A stretch of DNA of 64,000 nt from Streptomyces sp. IMTB 2501 (GCF_001953885.1 NZ_MQUS01000011.1:212797-276796); one strand, 5' to 3'. Shown: positions 39,643 to 49,008, counted from the first letter of the stretch. Notes: a model not told the origin generated them from the letters alone. Program-made: numbers and translations.

Positions 39643-39716
39643 TAGCGGGGACAGGATTTGAACCTGCGACCTCTGGGTTATGAGCCCAGCGAGCTACCGA
39701 GCTGCTCCACCCCGCG
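39643..39716 (-). tRNA. Initiator tRNA-fMet (anticodon CAU)
   Basis: The 5' base C1 does not pair with T72 (CGCGGGG against CCCCGCT), and the anticodon stem ends in three G-C pairs, GGG-CTCATAA-CCC. Both are hallmarks of bacterial initiator tRNA. The T-arm is GCAGGTTCAAATCCTGT and discriminator A; CCA is not encoded. Confidence 0.95.
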
Positions 39717-39870
39717 TCGTTGTGTCACCAGCATACGTCATGCGCAGGGCTGCTCGCACACCGGTTGACCGGGAGGTGTGGACCGGCGTCATCCGCTCGG
39801 GTCATGGAGCTCGCCCGGCGGGCCCGGTCCGGCCAGGCTGTACGTACGTCGGACATGTGGGAGACAAGCG

Positions 39871-41049
39871 GTGCGCTCTGGTGAGGTGGAGGAGAGCCCG
39901 TACGCCAGGGCGGGTGGCCGGCTTCCGGGTGACCCGGTGCCCGACCCGGGTCTCGGTGACGAGACGGCACCGCCGCTCCCGCGCCGCTTCACCCCCCGCG
40001 CCCTGGCCCGCGCGCTGCCCGCCCTGCTGATCGCCGGCGGTGTCCTGTACGGCCTGCTCACCCCGAGGGAGTTCACCGCCGTCCCCTTCTTCACCGCCGC
40101 CCCGCTGATCGCCGCGCCCCTGTCCTCGCTGCGCACCACCGTGCTGACCGGCCTGGCGGCCGTGGCCGCGATGTACGCGGTGCACACCCGGGGCGGCGAA
40201 CACCCGGCCGTGGCCACCGTCACGGACGTCGTCACCGTGGCCACCGTCGCCCTGCTGGCCGTCGCCATCAACCGCGTGGTCCGCATCGGCGACCGGCGGC
40301 TCGCCTCCGCCCGGGAGATCGCCGAGGCCGCCCAGCGGGCCCTGCTGCCCGAGCCCGCCGAGCGGATCGGCGGCTTCGAGATCGCCGCCCGCTACGAGGC
40401 GGCCCGGCAGGACGCCTTCATCGGCGGCGACCTGTACGCCGTGCAGGACAGCCCGCGCGGGGTCCGGCTGGTCGTGGGCGATGTGCGCGGCAAGGGGCTG
40501 GGCGCGGTCGCCGCCGTCGCCGTGGTGATCGGGGCGTTCCGGGAGGCGGCCGAGCAGGAGGCCACACTGGAGGCGGTCGCGCAGCGGCTGGAGCGGGCGC
40601 TGGCCCGCGAGGGCACCCGGCGGGACGGCGTCGACGCCTTCGAGGGCTTCACCACCGCGGTCCTCGTCGAACTCCCGCACGGCGACGGCGTCGTACGGAT
40701 CGTCAACCGCGGTCATCCGTCGCCGCTGCTGCTGTACGCCGACGGCACCCTGCGCACGCTCGCCGCCCCCGACCCCGCGCTGCCGCTCGGCATGGGCGAC
40801 CTCGGGATGTGGCCCGACCGCGCGCAGCAGGAGGCTTTCCCGAGCGGTGCCACCCTGCTGCTCCACACCGACGGCCTGTCCGAGGCCCGTGACACGCACG
40901 GCCGGTTCTACGACCCCGAACGACGGCTCGCCGGACGCACCTTCCCCGCCCCGGTCGTCCTGCTCGACCGGCTCGCCGACGAGGTGCGCAGGCACTCCGG
41001 CGGCGGGATGACGGACGACATGGCCCTGCTCGCCGTACGACGTCCGTGA
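39871..41049 (+). CDS. Membrane-anchored PP2C (SpoIIE-type) protein phosphatase
   Basis: 392 residues. A Pro-rich N-terminus is followed by three or four membrane helices at about 47-155 (LPALLIAGGVLYGLLT, AAPLIAAPLSSL, VLTGLAAVAAMYAV, VVTVATVALLAVAINRVV), a short linker helix (SAREIAEAAQRALLPEP), and the phosphatase domain: GGDLYAVQD (metal Asp), GDVRGKGLGAVAAVAVV, VNRGHPSPLLLY, HTDGLSEARD and GGMTDDMALLAV. Such enzymes dephosphorylate anti-anti-sigma proteins. The start GTG at 39871 has GGGAG at a suitable distance. No partner gene is adjacent. Confidence 0.9.
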   Translation: MRSGEVEESPYARAGGRLPGDPVPDPGLGDETAPPLPRRFTPRALARALPALLIAGGVLYGLLTPREFTAVPFFTAAPLIAAPLSSLRTTVLTGLAAVAAMYAVHTRGGEHPAVATVTDVVTVATVALLAVAINRVVRIGDRRLASAREIAEAAQRALLPEPAERIGGFEIAARYEAARQDAFIGGDLYAVQDSPRGVRLVVGDVRGKGLGAVAAVAVVIGAFREAAEQEATLEAVAQRLERALAREGTRRDGVDAFEGFTTAVLVELPHGDGVVRIVNRGHPSPLLLYADGTLRTLAAPDPALPLGMGDLGMWPDRAQQEAFPSGATLLLHTDGLSEARDTHGRFYDPERRLAGRTFPAPVVLLDRLADEVRRHSGGGMTDDMALLAVRRP

Positions 41050-41279
41050 TCACCTTTACGTACGGTAACCGGACGACCGCCCTCCGCATAACATCTGAGA
41101 CACCATCAAAAACTCCGACGCTCCTGAACGGTGGCCAACTCGCCCGATTTGCAGCGTTCCTGGCTGGTAAGTCCCCATCGGAAAACGTTAATGATCAAGC
41201 CGAACGGCTTGGAAAGTGACTCTGGGGTCTATTAACGTTCGATAACGCAGCGCGGTCGTCCCAGCCGTCACAAGAGGCG
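41050..41279 (+). promoter_or_regulatory. A+T-richer upstream region of the M23 peptidase gene
   Basis: 230 bases with no gene. AACGTTAAT at 41184-41192 and ATTAACGTT at 41231-41239 form an inverted repeat 38 bases apart. GATAAC at about 41241-41246 is a possible -10. The promoter of the riboswitch-controlled transcript should lie here. Confidence 0.5.
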
Positions 41280-41447
41280 GCTCCGTGCGCACGCGCCGAA
41301 TCCCGCAAGGGAACCGGGGAACCACCACCTTGGGGTGAATCACGCGGATACTGACGTGAACTCGTCGAGTCCACGCCTGGTATACGCGCGTAGGAGACCT
41401 TCCTGCTCCGAACCCGTCAGCTAACCCGGTAGGCGGAGGAAGGAAAG
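41280..41447 (+). ncRNA. ydaO-type c-di-AMP riboswitch
   Basis: Conserved ydaO/yuaA blocks are present in order: CCGAATCCCGCAAGGGAACC at about 41297, CGGGGAACCACCACCTTGGG, GGTGAATC, then after a variable stem GTAGGAGACCTTCCTGCTCC and GAACCCGTCAGCTAACCCGG with TAGGCGGAGGAAGG at the 3' end. These match the leaders of Streptomyces cell-wall hydrolase genes such as rpfA, as I recall them. Binding of c-di-AMP turns such genes off. It lies directly upstream of the M23 peptidase start at 41460. Confidence 0.92.
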
Positions 41448-41459
41448 GAGCACGCCCGA

Positions 41460-42482
41460 GTGGCGTCCAACCCGCCTGCCCCAGAAGCCCCGTTCGCGCC
41501 CGCGCAACCCGAGCCGGAGATCTTCGGCTACGGCTCCTACCGCGCGGAGGAGGGCCCCTGGGAGGAGTGGAACCCCACCGAGGAGTCCCTCACCCCCGCC
41601 CGCGGCCGGCACCGCGTCGCCAAGCAGCGCGGCGGATTCGCGCGCAGCTCCACCGTCCTCGGCGTCGGCGTGATGGCCGCCGTCGGCGCGGGCGGCATGG
41701 CCAGCGCCAACACCGGCAAGCCGCCGGTCTCCATATCCCTGCCGGACTCCGTCACCCACTTCTTCGGCGACGACTCCTCCCACCAGCACCAGGCCACCGC
41801 CACCGGGCTCAGCAAGGTCGGCATGACCTCCGAGAGCGCCGACAGCGGTGACGCCGGCGAGGCGCTGCGCAACCGGATCATGGCCCAGGCCGAGCAGCAG
41901 CAGAGCAAGGCCGACAGCAAGGCCACCGCCGCCGCGCTCGCCGCCGCCGAGAAGCAGACCGCCGACGCCGCGGCCAAGGCGGAGAAGGAGGCCGCCGCCA
42001 AGGCCGCCGACGCCAAGGCACAGGCGGACGCCGACGCCAAGAAGGCCGCCGAGGCCAAGCGGCTGGCCGAGCTGGCCAAGGAGTACACCCTGCCCGTCGT
42101 GTCGTACACGATCACGGGCACCTTCGGCCAGCCCGGCGCGATGTGGTCCTCCGGCTACCACACCGGCCTCGACTTCGCCGCCCCCACCGGCACCCTCATC
42201 AAGGCCGTCCACGGCGGCACGGTCACCGAGGCGGGCTGGGCCGGCGCCTACGGCTACCGCACCATCCTGACCCTGGACGACGGCACCGAGCTGTGGTTCT
42301 GCCACCAGTCCTCGATCAACGTCTCGGTCGGCCAGAAGGTCTCCACCGGCGACGTCATCGGCCGCATCGGCGCCACCGGCAACGTCACCGGCCCGCACCT
42401 CCACCTGGAGGTCCACCCGAACGGCCAGGCGTCCGCCGTCGACCCGGCGCCGTGGCTGCGGGACAAGGGCCTCAACCCCTGA
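41460..42482 (+). CDS. M23 (LytM) cell-wall peptidase
   Basis: 340 residues. The N-terminal 60 are acidic and Pro-rich, followed by a signal or anchor helix (TVLGVGVMAAVGAGGMASA) at about 67-85, an Ala/Lys-rich coiled coil at about 135-210, and the LytM domain with zinc ligands in YHTGLDFAAPTGT and HLHLEVHPNG. It would cleave peptidoglycan stem or cross-bridge peptides outside the membrane. The start GTG at 41460 is preceded by GGAAAGGAG. Control by a c-di-AMP riboswitch ties it to osmotic and wall homeostasis, as for the resuscitation factors. Confidence 0.92.
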   Translation: MASNPPAPEAPFAPAQPEPEIFGYGSYRAEEGPWEEWNPTEESLTPARGRHRVAKQRGGFARSSTVLGVGVMAAVGAGGMASANTGKPPVSISLPDSVTHFFGDDSSHQHQATATGLSKVGMTSESADSGDAGEALRNRIMAQAEQQQSKADSKATAAALAAAEKQTADAAAKAEKEAAAKAADAKAQADADAKKAAEAKRLAELAKEYTLPVVSYTITGTFGQPGAMWSSGYHTGLDFAAPTGTLIKAVHGGTVTEAGWAGAYGYRTILTLDDGTELWFCHQSSINVSVGQKVSTGDVIGRIGATGNVTGPHLHLEVHPNGQASAVDPAPWLRDKGLNP

Positions 42483-42552
42483 GCACGGCATTCGTGTGAA
42501 CGCGACGCCGGCGGCGGAATGAGATCATCTGCCACCGGCGTTGACGCAGAAC

Positions 42553-43497
42553 ATGACTTCTCTGCGCACACTCGGCTCCTCCGACCTCAAGGTCTTCCCG
42601 CTCTCCCTCGGCGGCAACGTCTTCGGCTGGACCGCCGACGAGGAGACCTCCTTCGCCGTCCTCGACGCCTACGCGGCGGCGGGCGGCAACTTCATCGACA
42701 CCGCCGACGCCTACAGTGCCTGGATCGAGGGCAACAAGGGCGGCGAGTCCGAGACGATCATCGGCAAGTGGGTCAAGGCGCGCGGCAACCGGGACAGCGT
42801 CGTCATCGCCACGAAGGTCAGCCAGCACCCCGAGTACCAGGGCCTGTCCGCCGCCAACATCAAGGCCGCCGCCGACGCCTCGCTGCGCCGCCTGGACACC
42901 GACCACATCGACCTCTACTACACCCACTTCGACAAGCCCGAGGTGCCGGTGGAGGAGATCATCGGCGCCCTCGACGAGCTGGTGAAGGCGGGCAAGGTCC
43001 GGCAGATCGCCGCCTCCAACATCAGCCCCGAGCGCCTCAAGGCATCCCTCGACTTCTCCGACCGTGAGGGCCTGGCTCGCTATGTCGCCCTCCAGCCCCA
43101 CTACAACCTGGTCTCCCGCGACACCTACGAGGGCCCGCTGCAGGACCTGGCCGCCAAGGAGGGCCTGTCCGCGGTCCCGTACTTCTCCCTCGCCGCGGGC
43201 TTCCTGACCGGCAAGTACCGCCCCGGCACCACGGTCGACAGCGCTCGCGCGGGCCGGGCCCAGCAGTACGCGGACTCCGAGCGAGGTCAGCAGGTCCTCA
43301 CGGCCCTGGACGAGATCGCCGCCGCTCACGAGGTCCCCGTCGCCACGGTCGCCCTCGCCTGGCTCGCCGCCCAGCCGACCATCACCGCCCCGATCGCCTC
43401 GGCCCGCACGGTGGAGCAGCTCCCGGCGCTGCTGGGGGCGGCGGACCTGAAGCTGACGGACGAGGAAGTGACGAGCCTGACGGAGGCGTCGGCCTAG
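42553..43497 (+). CDS. Aldo/keto reductase
   Basis: 314-residue TIM-barrel NADPH oxidoreductase. Catalytic residues: Asp/Tyr in NFIDTADAYSAWIEG, Lys in VVIATKVSQHPEYQG and His in DLYYTHFDKPEVPVEE. The NADP-binding SNISPERL and C-terminal PIASARTVEQL are typical. The length is normal for the family. The ATG at 42553 is used; an in-frame TTG at 42541 is less likely. No operon partner: the PrsW gene is convergent. Confidence 0.9.
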   Translation: MTSLRTLGSSDLKVFPLSLGGNVFGWTADEETSFAVLDAYAAAGGNFIDTADAYSAWIEGNKGGESETIIGKWVKARGNRDSVVIATKVSQHPEYQGLSAANIKAAADASLRRLDTDHIDLYYTHFDKPEVPVEEIIGALDELVKAGKVRQIAASNISPERLKASLDFSDREGLARYVALQPHYNLVSRDTYEGPLQDLAAKEGLSAVPYFSLAAGFLTGKYRPGTTVDSARAGRAQQYADSERGQQVLTALDEIAAAHEVPVATVALAWLAAQPTITAPIASARTVEQLPALLGAADLKLTDEEVTSLTEASA

Positions 43498-43535
43498 CCA
43501 TTCCGGCGGTGCCGGACCCTCCGCAACCCGAACGG

Positions 43536-44852
43536 CTACGACCGATACGGGTTGTAGGCGGGGTACGGCACCGCCGGATACCCGTACCCCGGCCAGGACG
43601 CCGGAGGCACCGGTGCCGCATACATCGGCCAGGCCGGCGCAGCCGTCCGCGCCGCATACTCCAGGGCCGGCCGCGCCACGTCCCTGCGCTTCCACAACTC
43701 GTCCAGCAGCTCCCGCTCCCGTACGACGAAGTCGGCCCCGGCCTTCCCCTGCCGCCCCCGGCGCCGCAGAAACGCGAGCGACGTGGCGTACGTCTCGTAC
43801 TGCGTCACCGCCCGCGCCGCCGCCCGGCCATGGTGGTGCCGGGCGTAGTCACGGGCCGTCCCCCGCGCCCCCATCGACCCGAGCGCGAACGGCTCGGCCG
43901 GCCCCAGCCACCCGGCCAGCACATACGCCGGAAGCTCCTCCCGCACGGTCCGCAGCTCCCGCTGCCGCGTCCAGATCGCGAGCCAGGTGAGCAGCCCGAA
44001 CACGGGCACCATGAACGCGCCGTAGACGGCGAAGAACCCGAACTCGCCGAAGGTGGAGGAGCCGTTCCAGAAGGCGTGCATGCTCATCGCGAGCAGCAGA
44101 CCGCAGATCGGCAGCAGCACCCGTCGGGCGCGCTGCCGCTCTGCGCAGAGCGCGGCGAAACCGAAGCCGAGACCGGTGAGGGTGGTGAACAGGGGGTGCG
44201 CGAACGGGGACATCACGATGCGCACGAAGAAGGTGGCGGCGGTGACGGAGGCGATGCCGCGGTCGCCGGTGAGCTGGTCGGTCCCGAAGGCCGTACCGAG
44301 GTAGAGGATGTTCTCGGTGAACGCGAACCCGGTGGCGGTGATCCCCGCTATCACCACCCCGTCCACGATCCCGCTGAAGTCACGTCTGCGGAAGAGAAAG
44401 ACCAGCAGCACGGCGGCGGCCTTGGCGGACTCCTCCACGATGGGCGCTATCACGGTGGCGCCGAGGGTGTTGGCGCTGGCCGGATCGGCGGTGGCGGTGG
44501 CTATCCACTTGGTGGCGAAGCTGTTGGCGACGATGGCTATCAGCGCGGCCGCGCACGCGCCCCAGGCGAAGGCGAAGACCAGATTCCGCCAGGGGCCGGG
44601 CTCCACCCGGTCCAGCCAGCGGAAGGCGGCTATGAGCCAGGGCACGGGCAGCATGGCCAGCCCGAGCCCCACGAGGAACCCCTCGGTACCGGTCTGCTTG
44701 CGCACCAGCGCGAGGATGACCAGCCCGGACAGCGCCAGCAGCGTGATCAGTGCTCCGTACCGCACCCACCTGCGCTGCCACCAGTGCGGATGGCGAAGCA
44801 CAAGGCCCTCGGGGCCCGGGGGATACGTCGGAAACGGAGGACTGGTGGCCAC
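43536..44852 (-). CDS. PrsW-family intramembrane metalloprotease
   Basis: 438 residues. Seven to eight membrane helices span about 30-290. The PrsW motifs are seen: IVEESAKAAAVLL (EExxK), GFAFTENILYLG (FxxxE) and MSMHAFWNGSS (the His motif). A cytoplasmic C-terminus of about 130 residues follows, helical, ending in a Pro/Tyr-rich tail (YPAVPYPAYNPYRS). In B. subtilis PrsW cleaves an anti-sigma factor; the target here is unknown, but the sigma/anti-sigma fusion at 55049 is one candidate. The start GTG at 44852; frames further upstream overlap trmB. Confidence 0.9.
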   Translation of the reverse strand: MATSPPFPTYPPGPEGLVLRHPHWWQRRWVRYGALITLLALSGLVILALVRKQTGTEGFLVGLGLAMLPVPWLIAAFRWLDRVEPGPWRNLVFAFAWGACAAALIAIVANSFATKWIATATADPASANTLGATVIAPIVEESAKAAAVLLVFLFRRRDFSGIVDGVVIAGITATGFAFTENILYLGTAFGTDQLTGDRGIASVTAATFFVRIVMSPFAHPLFTTLTGLGFGFAALCAERQRARRVLLPICGLLLAMSMHAFWNGSSTFGEFGFFAVYGAFMVPVFGLLTWLAIWTRQRELRTVREELPAYVLAGWLGPAEPFALGSMGARGTARDYARHHHGRAAARAVTQYETYATSLAFLRRRGRQGKAGADFVVRERELLDELWKRRDVARPALEYAARTAAPAWPMYAAPVPPASWPGYGYPAVPYPAYNPYRS

Positions 44853-44893
44853 GGCATCGACCCTAACGGTGACGGGACGAGGTGCTGAGCGGT

Positions 44894-45718
44894 TTATCGG
44901 CCCGGGTGCGGTACACGACGGAACAGCAGATCGTTCACCACATGTCCCTTGTCCAGTCCCTGACCCTCGAAACGGGTCAGCGGCCGGAACTCGGGGCGTG
45001 GCGCGAAACCGCCGTCGGCCTGCGTGTTCTCGAAGTCGGGGTGTGCGCTGAGCACTTCCAGCATCTGCTCGGCGTACGGCTCCCAGTCGGTCGCGCAGTG
45101 CACGAGCGCACCGGGCTTCAGCCGGGTCGCGGCGAGCGTCAGGAACTCGGGCTGGATGAGCCGCCGCTTGTGATGCCGCTTCTTGGGCCAGGGATCCGGG
45201 AAGTACACGCGAACCCCGTCCAGCGAGTCGGGGGTGAGCATCTCCCTGAGCAGGATGATCGCGTCCCCGTTCGCCACCCGGACATTGGCCATTCCGCCCC
45301 GGTCGGCAAGATTCAGCAGATTCCCCTGCCCCGGCGTGTGCACGTCGACGGCGAGGATATTGGTGTCCGGGTCGGCGGCGGCCATCTGCGCGGTGGCCTC
45401 GCCCATCCCGAACCCGATCTCCAGCACGACGGGCTTGTCGTTGCCGAACAGCTCGGAGAGCTCGATCACCCGCTGCCCGTCGATGTCGAGCCCCCACAGG
45501 GGCCACAGCCGCTGCAACGCATCGGCCTGCCCCGCGGTCACCCGGCTCCGCCGCGGCTGAAAACTCCGGATCCGCCGCTCGAAGTGCGACCCGGCAGGAT
45601 CCGCCCTGGGCCCGTCCGGAAACCGCGGCTCCCCCTTGGCCCGGGTATGCCGGACGGAGACGCCGGGGGTGTGGGGGGCCGGCGAGGGGGCTTCGGGGGC
45701 GTTGAGGAAGTCAGACAC
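44894..45718 (-). CDS. trmB: tRNA (guanine-N7)-methyltransferase
   Basis: 274 residues. SAM site VVLEIGFGMGEATAQMA near residue 100, acidic AVDVHTPG motif, and the TrmB signature YFPDPWPKKRHHKRRLIQ. It makes m7G46 in tRNA variable loops. The N-terminal 65 residues (Pro-rich, then RRIRSFQPRRSRVTAGQ) form an extension common in Streptomyces. The ATG at 45718; the next gene downstream, PrsW, starts 42 bases after its stop and may be co-transcribed. Confidence 0.95.
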   Translation of the reverse strand: MSDFLNAPEAPSPAPHTPGVSVRHTRAKGEPRFPDGPRADPAGSHFERRIRSFQPRRSRVTAGQADALQRLWPLWGLDIDGQRVIELSELFGNDKPVVLEIGFGMGEATAQMAAADPDTNILAVDVHTPGQGNLLNLADRGGMANVRVANGDAIILLREMLTPDSLDGVRVYFPDPWPKKRHHKRRLIQPEFLTLAATRLKPGALVHCATDWEPYAEQMLEVLSAHPDFENTQADGGFAPRPEFRPLTRFEGQGLDKGHVVNDLLFRRVPHPGR

Positions 45719-45757
45719 AGTGCTTCCGATTTTACGGCGCCCTACGAGGGTGCCCTC

Positions 45758-46978
45758 TCAGCTGACCGAGCCGAGCATGGACAGCACCCGGCGCCCGACT
45801 TCCCTGCCGATCGGCAGGGAAGCCGTTGCCGCCGGAGACGGCGCGTTGAGCACGTGCACCGCCCGGCTCCCCTCTCGGATGAGAAAGTCGTCCACCAGCG
45901 TCCCGTCCCGCAGCACCGCCTGCGCCCGCACCCCGGCAGGGGCCCGCACCAGGTCGTCGCCCTCCACCCCGGGCAACAGCCTCCGCACGGCCTGCAGAAA
46001 CGCCCCCTTCGACAGCGAGCGGTGCAGCTCCCCCGCGCCGTGTCTCCAGTGTCGCCGGGCGATCGCCCACGACCCCGGCCATGCCACGGTCCCGGCCAGC
46101 TCCCGGGGGCGTACGACCCCCCAGCCGTACCCCTCGCGGGCCAGCGCCGGCACCGCGTTGGGCCCGATGTGCACACCCCCGTCGATGCCCCGGGTCAGAT
46201 GCACCCCGAGGAACGGGAACGCCGGATCCGGTACCGGATACACCAGCCCCCGCACCAGCTCGGGCCGCGCCAGCTCGTAGTACTCACCGCGGAACGGCAC
46301 GATCCGCACCCCGGGCTCGTCCCCGGTCAGCCGGGCCAGCTCGTCGCAGTACAGCCCGGCGCAGTTCACCAGCACGCGCGCGCGTACGACGTCACCGCCG
46401 GCGGTGAGTACGGCGACCCCCCGCTCCGGCCGCCGGTCGACCCGGACGACCCGCGCGCCGTACCGGATCTCCGCCCCCGAGGCCTGTGCCAGCTGGCGTG
46501 CGACGCCCACGAAGTCGCACACGCCGGTCGTGCCGACATGTATGGCCGCCAGCCCCCGGACCTCCGGTTCGTACTCGCCGATCTGGGCGGGGCCCAGCTC
46601 CCGCACCGGAATGCCGTTCTCCCGTCCGCGCTGCACGAGCGCGTGCAGCCGCGGCAGCTCCTCCCGCTCCGTGGCGACGATCAGCTTGCCGGTGACGGCG
46701 TGCGCGATGCCGTACTCGGCGCAGAACTTCACCATCTCGGCGGCGCCCCGCACGGCATACCGCGCCTTGAGCGAGCCCGGCCGGTAGTAGATCCCGCTGT
46801 GGACGACCCCGCTGTTGCGTCCCGTCTGGTGCCGGGCCGGGCCCGGCTCCTTCTCCAGCACGGTGACCCGTGTGCCCGGCGCGGCCCGTGTGATCGCATA
46901 CGCGGTGGACAGCCCGACGATCCCCCCACCGACCACGAGCACATCACAGTCGTACGCCTCGACCGGCACCTGCACCAC
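45758..46978 (-). CDS. lhgO: L-2-hydroxyglutarate oxidase
   Basis: 406-residue FAD oxidoreductase of the DAO/LhgO family. FAD motif VLVVGGGIVGLSTAYAI at residues 13-29, the LhgO signature ARHQTGRNSGVVHSGIYYRP, LVNCAGLYCDELARLTG and FRGEYYELARPELVRGLVYP. It converts L-2-hydroxyglutarate to 2-oxoglutarate, a metabolic repair reaction, passing electrons to the membrane. trmB lies 39 bases downstream, so the two may share a transcript. Confidence 0.93.
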   Translation of the reverse strand: MVQVPVEAYDCDVLVVGGGIVGLSTAYAITRAAPGTRVTVLEKEPGPARHQTGRNSGVVHSGIYYRPGSLKARYAVRGAAEMVKFCAEYGIAHAVTGKLIVATEREELPRLHALVQRGRENGIPVRELGPAQIGEYEPEVRGLAAIHVGTTGVCDFVGVARQLAQASGAEIRYGARVVRVDRRPERGVAVLTAGGDVVRARVLVNCAGLYCDELARLTGDEPGVRIVPFRGEYYELARPELVRGLVYPVPDPAFPFLGVHLTRGIDGGVHIGPNAVPALAREGYGWGVVRPRELAGTVAWPGSWAIARRHWRHGAGELHRSLSKGAFLQAVRRLLPGVEGDDLVRAPAGVRAQAVLRDGTLVDDFLIREGSRAVHVLNAPSPAATASLPIGREVGRRVLSMLGSVS

Positions 46979-47040
46979 CTCCCACCTCGATAGTGCACTG
47001 CGCCACTGACAACGCCTTCAAACGCAGGCGGTGCGGGTTC

Positions 47041-48465
47041 TCAGGCCGACGTCATCAACAGCGGCCGGGCCCGCTCCCGCAGCTCCGCCACCCGCGGCTC
47101 GTCCCCGTACGGCTCCAGCCGGTGCAGCAGATCCTTCACATACTCGGTCGTCCGGGCCGAGGAGATCCGCCCGGCCACCTCCACGGCCCGCACCCCCTGC
47201 TCGCACGCGGCGTCGAGATTCCCGGACTCCAGCTCGGCGACGGCCGACACCACCAGCCGCAGTCCGTGCGAGCGCACGAACTCCTCCGTCGGCTTCGACA
47301 ACGCCTGCTCGGTGAACCGCCGAACCTGCCGGGGCGCCTTCAGATCCCGGTAGCACTCGGCTGCATCGGCAGCAAACCGGTCATAGCCATAAAAACCAAG
47401 CCAAGAGGGGTCGTTGTCACCATCCCTGGACCGCTCTAGCCAACCCTCCGCCGCCTTCAGCGCCGCACCCGCCGCCTGCGCATCACCCGCACGCGCGTGT
47501 GCCCGCGCTTCCACCAGCCGGAAGAAACTCATCGTGCGGGCCGTCGCCAGCCCCCGGTTCCGCTCCAGCGCGGCCTGCGCCAGATCGACCCCTTCGTCGC
47601 CGAAGCCGCGATACGTCGCCTGGAGCGACATGGAGGCGAGCACATAGCCCCCGAGCGGCACGTCCGCCGCCGCGCGCGCGAGCCGCAGCGCCTGGATGTA
47701 GTACCGCTGCGCGGCCTCCTGCTGGCCGGTGTCGAAGGCCATCCACCCGGCGAGCCGGGTGAGTTCGGCGGAGGCCCCGAAGAGCGCGCGGCCCACTTCG
47801 TCGGAGTAGGAGCCGAGCAGCAGCGGCGCCGCCTCCACCCGCAGGCATTCCGGCACCATCGACGAACGCCAGTCCCCGCCGCCGTACTTGGAGTCCCAGC
47901 GCCGGGCGTCCTCGGCGGCCTCCCGCAGCTTCTGCACATCGCTGTGGCCGACTTTGATCGGTGCGCCGGAGCCCTCGGCGGAGCCCGCCTCCCGCGCGAC
48001 CGAGCTGTCGGCGGGGGTTATCAGCCAGCGTGAGGCAGGCGTTGCGTATGCGCTCACTGCGAACGATCCGGCGAGCGACTGCCAGATGCCGCCGGTGCCG
48101 GCCCGGCGCCCGGCGAGGTCGAGACGGTACAGCTCCGTCGCCGACCTCACCGCCTGTCCTACGTCTCTGGGGAAGGCGAGGCCCACTTCGGGCGCGGGAT
48201 CCGCGTCCGCCAGGCCGATCTCGTGGAGCGGCACCGGGCGGCCGAGTTTCTGGCCGATTGCGGCTGCGATGAGGTGTGGCGCCGCGCCCTGCGGCACCAT
48301 CCCCTTCGACACCCAGCGCGCCACGGAGGTCTTGTCGTAGCGAAGAGTCAACCCGCGTTGTGCGCCAAGGTCGTTGACGCGTCGCGCGAGTCCTGCGTTG
48401 CTGATTCCCGCGAGGGCGAGAACGGCGCCGAGCTTTTCGTTCGGCCCGCGTTGCTCCCTGGACAT
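47041..48465 (-). CDS. Orf1590/NsdA-type sporulation regulator
   Basis: 474 residues. An N-terminal HTH-like region (SNAGLARRVNDLGAQRGLTL, then KTSVARWVSKGMVP) is followed by helical TPR-like repeats to the C-terminus. The sequence GPNEKLGAVLALAGISNAG is shared with NsdA (negative regulator of sporulation and antibiotics) and S. griseus orf1590, as I recall them. The ATG at 48465 has GAGGGG six bases upstream; orf1590 is reported to be translated from two starts. It likely controls aerial hypha septation. It is monocistronic and convergent with none; a 46-codon gene lies upstream on the same strand. Confidence 0.88.
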   Translation of the reverse strand: MSREQRGPNEKLGAVLALAGISNAGLARRVNDLGAQRGLTLRYDKTSVARWVSKGMVPQGAAPHLIAAAIGQKLGRPVPLHEIGLADADPAPEVGLAFPRDVGQAVRSATELYRLDLAGRRAGTGGIWQSLAGSFAVSAYATPASRWLITPADSSVAREAGSAEGSGAPIKVGHSDVQKLREAAEDARRWDSKYGGGDWRSSMVPECLRVEAAPLLLGSYSDEVGRALFGASAELTRLAGWMAFDTGQQEAAQRYYIQALRLARAAADVPLGGYVLASMSLQATYRGFGDEGVDLAQAALERNRGLATARTMSFFRLVEARAHARAGDAQAAGAALKAAEGWLERSRDGDNDPSWLGFYGYDRFAADAAECYRDLKAPRQVRRFTEQALSKPTEEFVRSHGLRLVVSAVAELESGNLDAACEQGVRAVEVAGRISSARTTEYVKDLLHRLEPYGDEPRVAELRERARPLLMTSA

Positions 48466-48867
48466 GCGCCACCCCTCGACACAGACGGCTGCCGCGCTGG
48501 CATAACCACGCGGCATTCGTAAACCCAGCGTAGTTCGCCGCATCCCAAGCGTTAAGGGGCATTGTTCCGGATGGCGGGATTGTGGTCCGTACGGAAGCGC
48601 GGCCCTGTACGCACCGTGCACGGCTTGTCGCCGCGTGCCCCCGCCCGTGTGGCCGTGCGCCCGTCCGTGCGCTCTTCTCCGGCCATCGGGGGAGCGGTTC
48701 CATGGCTCTTGCGTGGGTCGGCCCGCTGTACTGGATCCAGTGGGCTGGGGGACACCGCCACCTTCATCCCCGCGGGTGGCGGACCGGTCCGGGAGGCGAT
48801 GCCCGCCTCCCGGACTGTGCGCGTGTCCGCGTTCACCGCGCTCTCCGCAGGCCTGTACGGAGCGTGC
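48466..48867. other. Intergenic region upstream of the orf1590-like gene
   Basis: 402 bases. The ATTCGTAAACCCAGCG stretch at about 48515-48530 is the only A+T-richer patch and may hold the promoter of the gene at 48465. Open frames on the plus strand lack ribosome sites and coding bias. Confidence 0.4.
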
Positions 48868-49008
48868 TCAAATCCCGGGCGTCTCCGTATGTTTGGCTGA
48901 AAATCGATCCCGCTCGTCAGGGTTGAATCCCTGCTCCCACCACGCAACTTGAGGGCGCGAAGGGCGTCTTGGGGGAGCGTACGGGGGGCGCATTCGCGTC
49001 GTACTCAT
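48868..49008 (-). CDS. Short basic protein, 46 residues, unknown
   Basis: ATG at 49008; the product begins STTRMRPPYAPPRRPSRPQV and ends AWWEQGFNPDERDRFSAKHT-ETPGI. It is Arg/Pro-rich with a conserved-looking WWEQGFNPDERDRF end and no signal peptide. There is no gene on the other strand to explain the frame. The ribosome site is weak (GGCGG). I recall no family with certainty. Confidence 0.45.
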   Translation of the reverse strand: MSTTRMRPPYAPPRRPSRPQVAWWEQGFNPDERDRFSAKHTETPGI

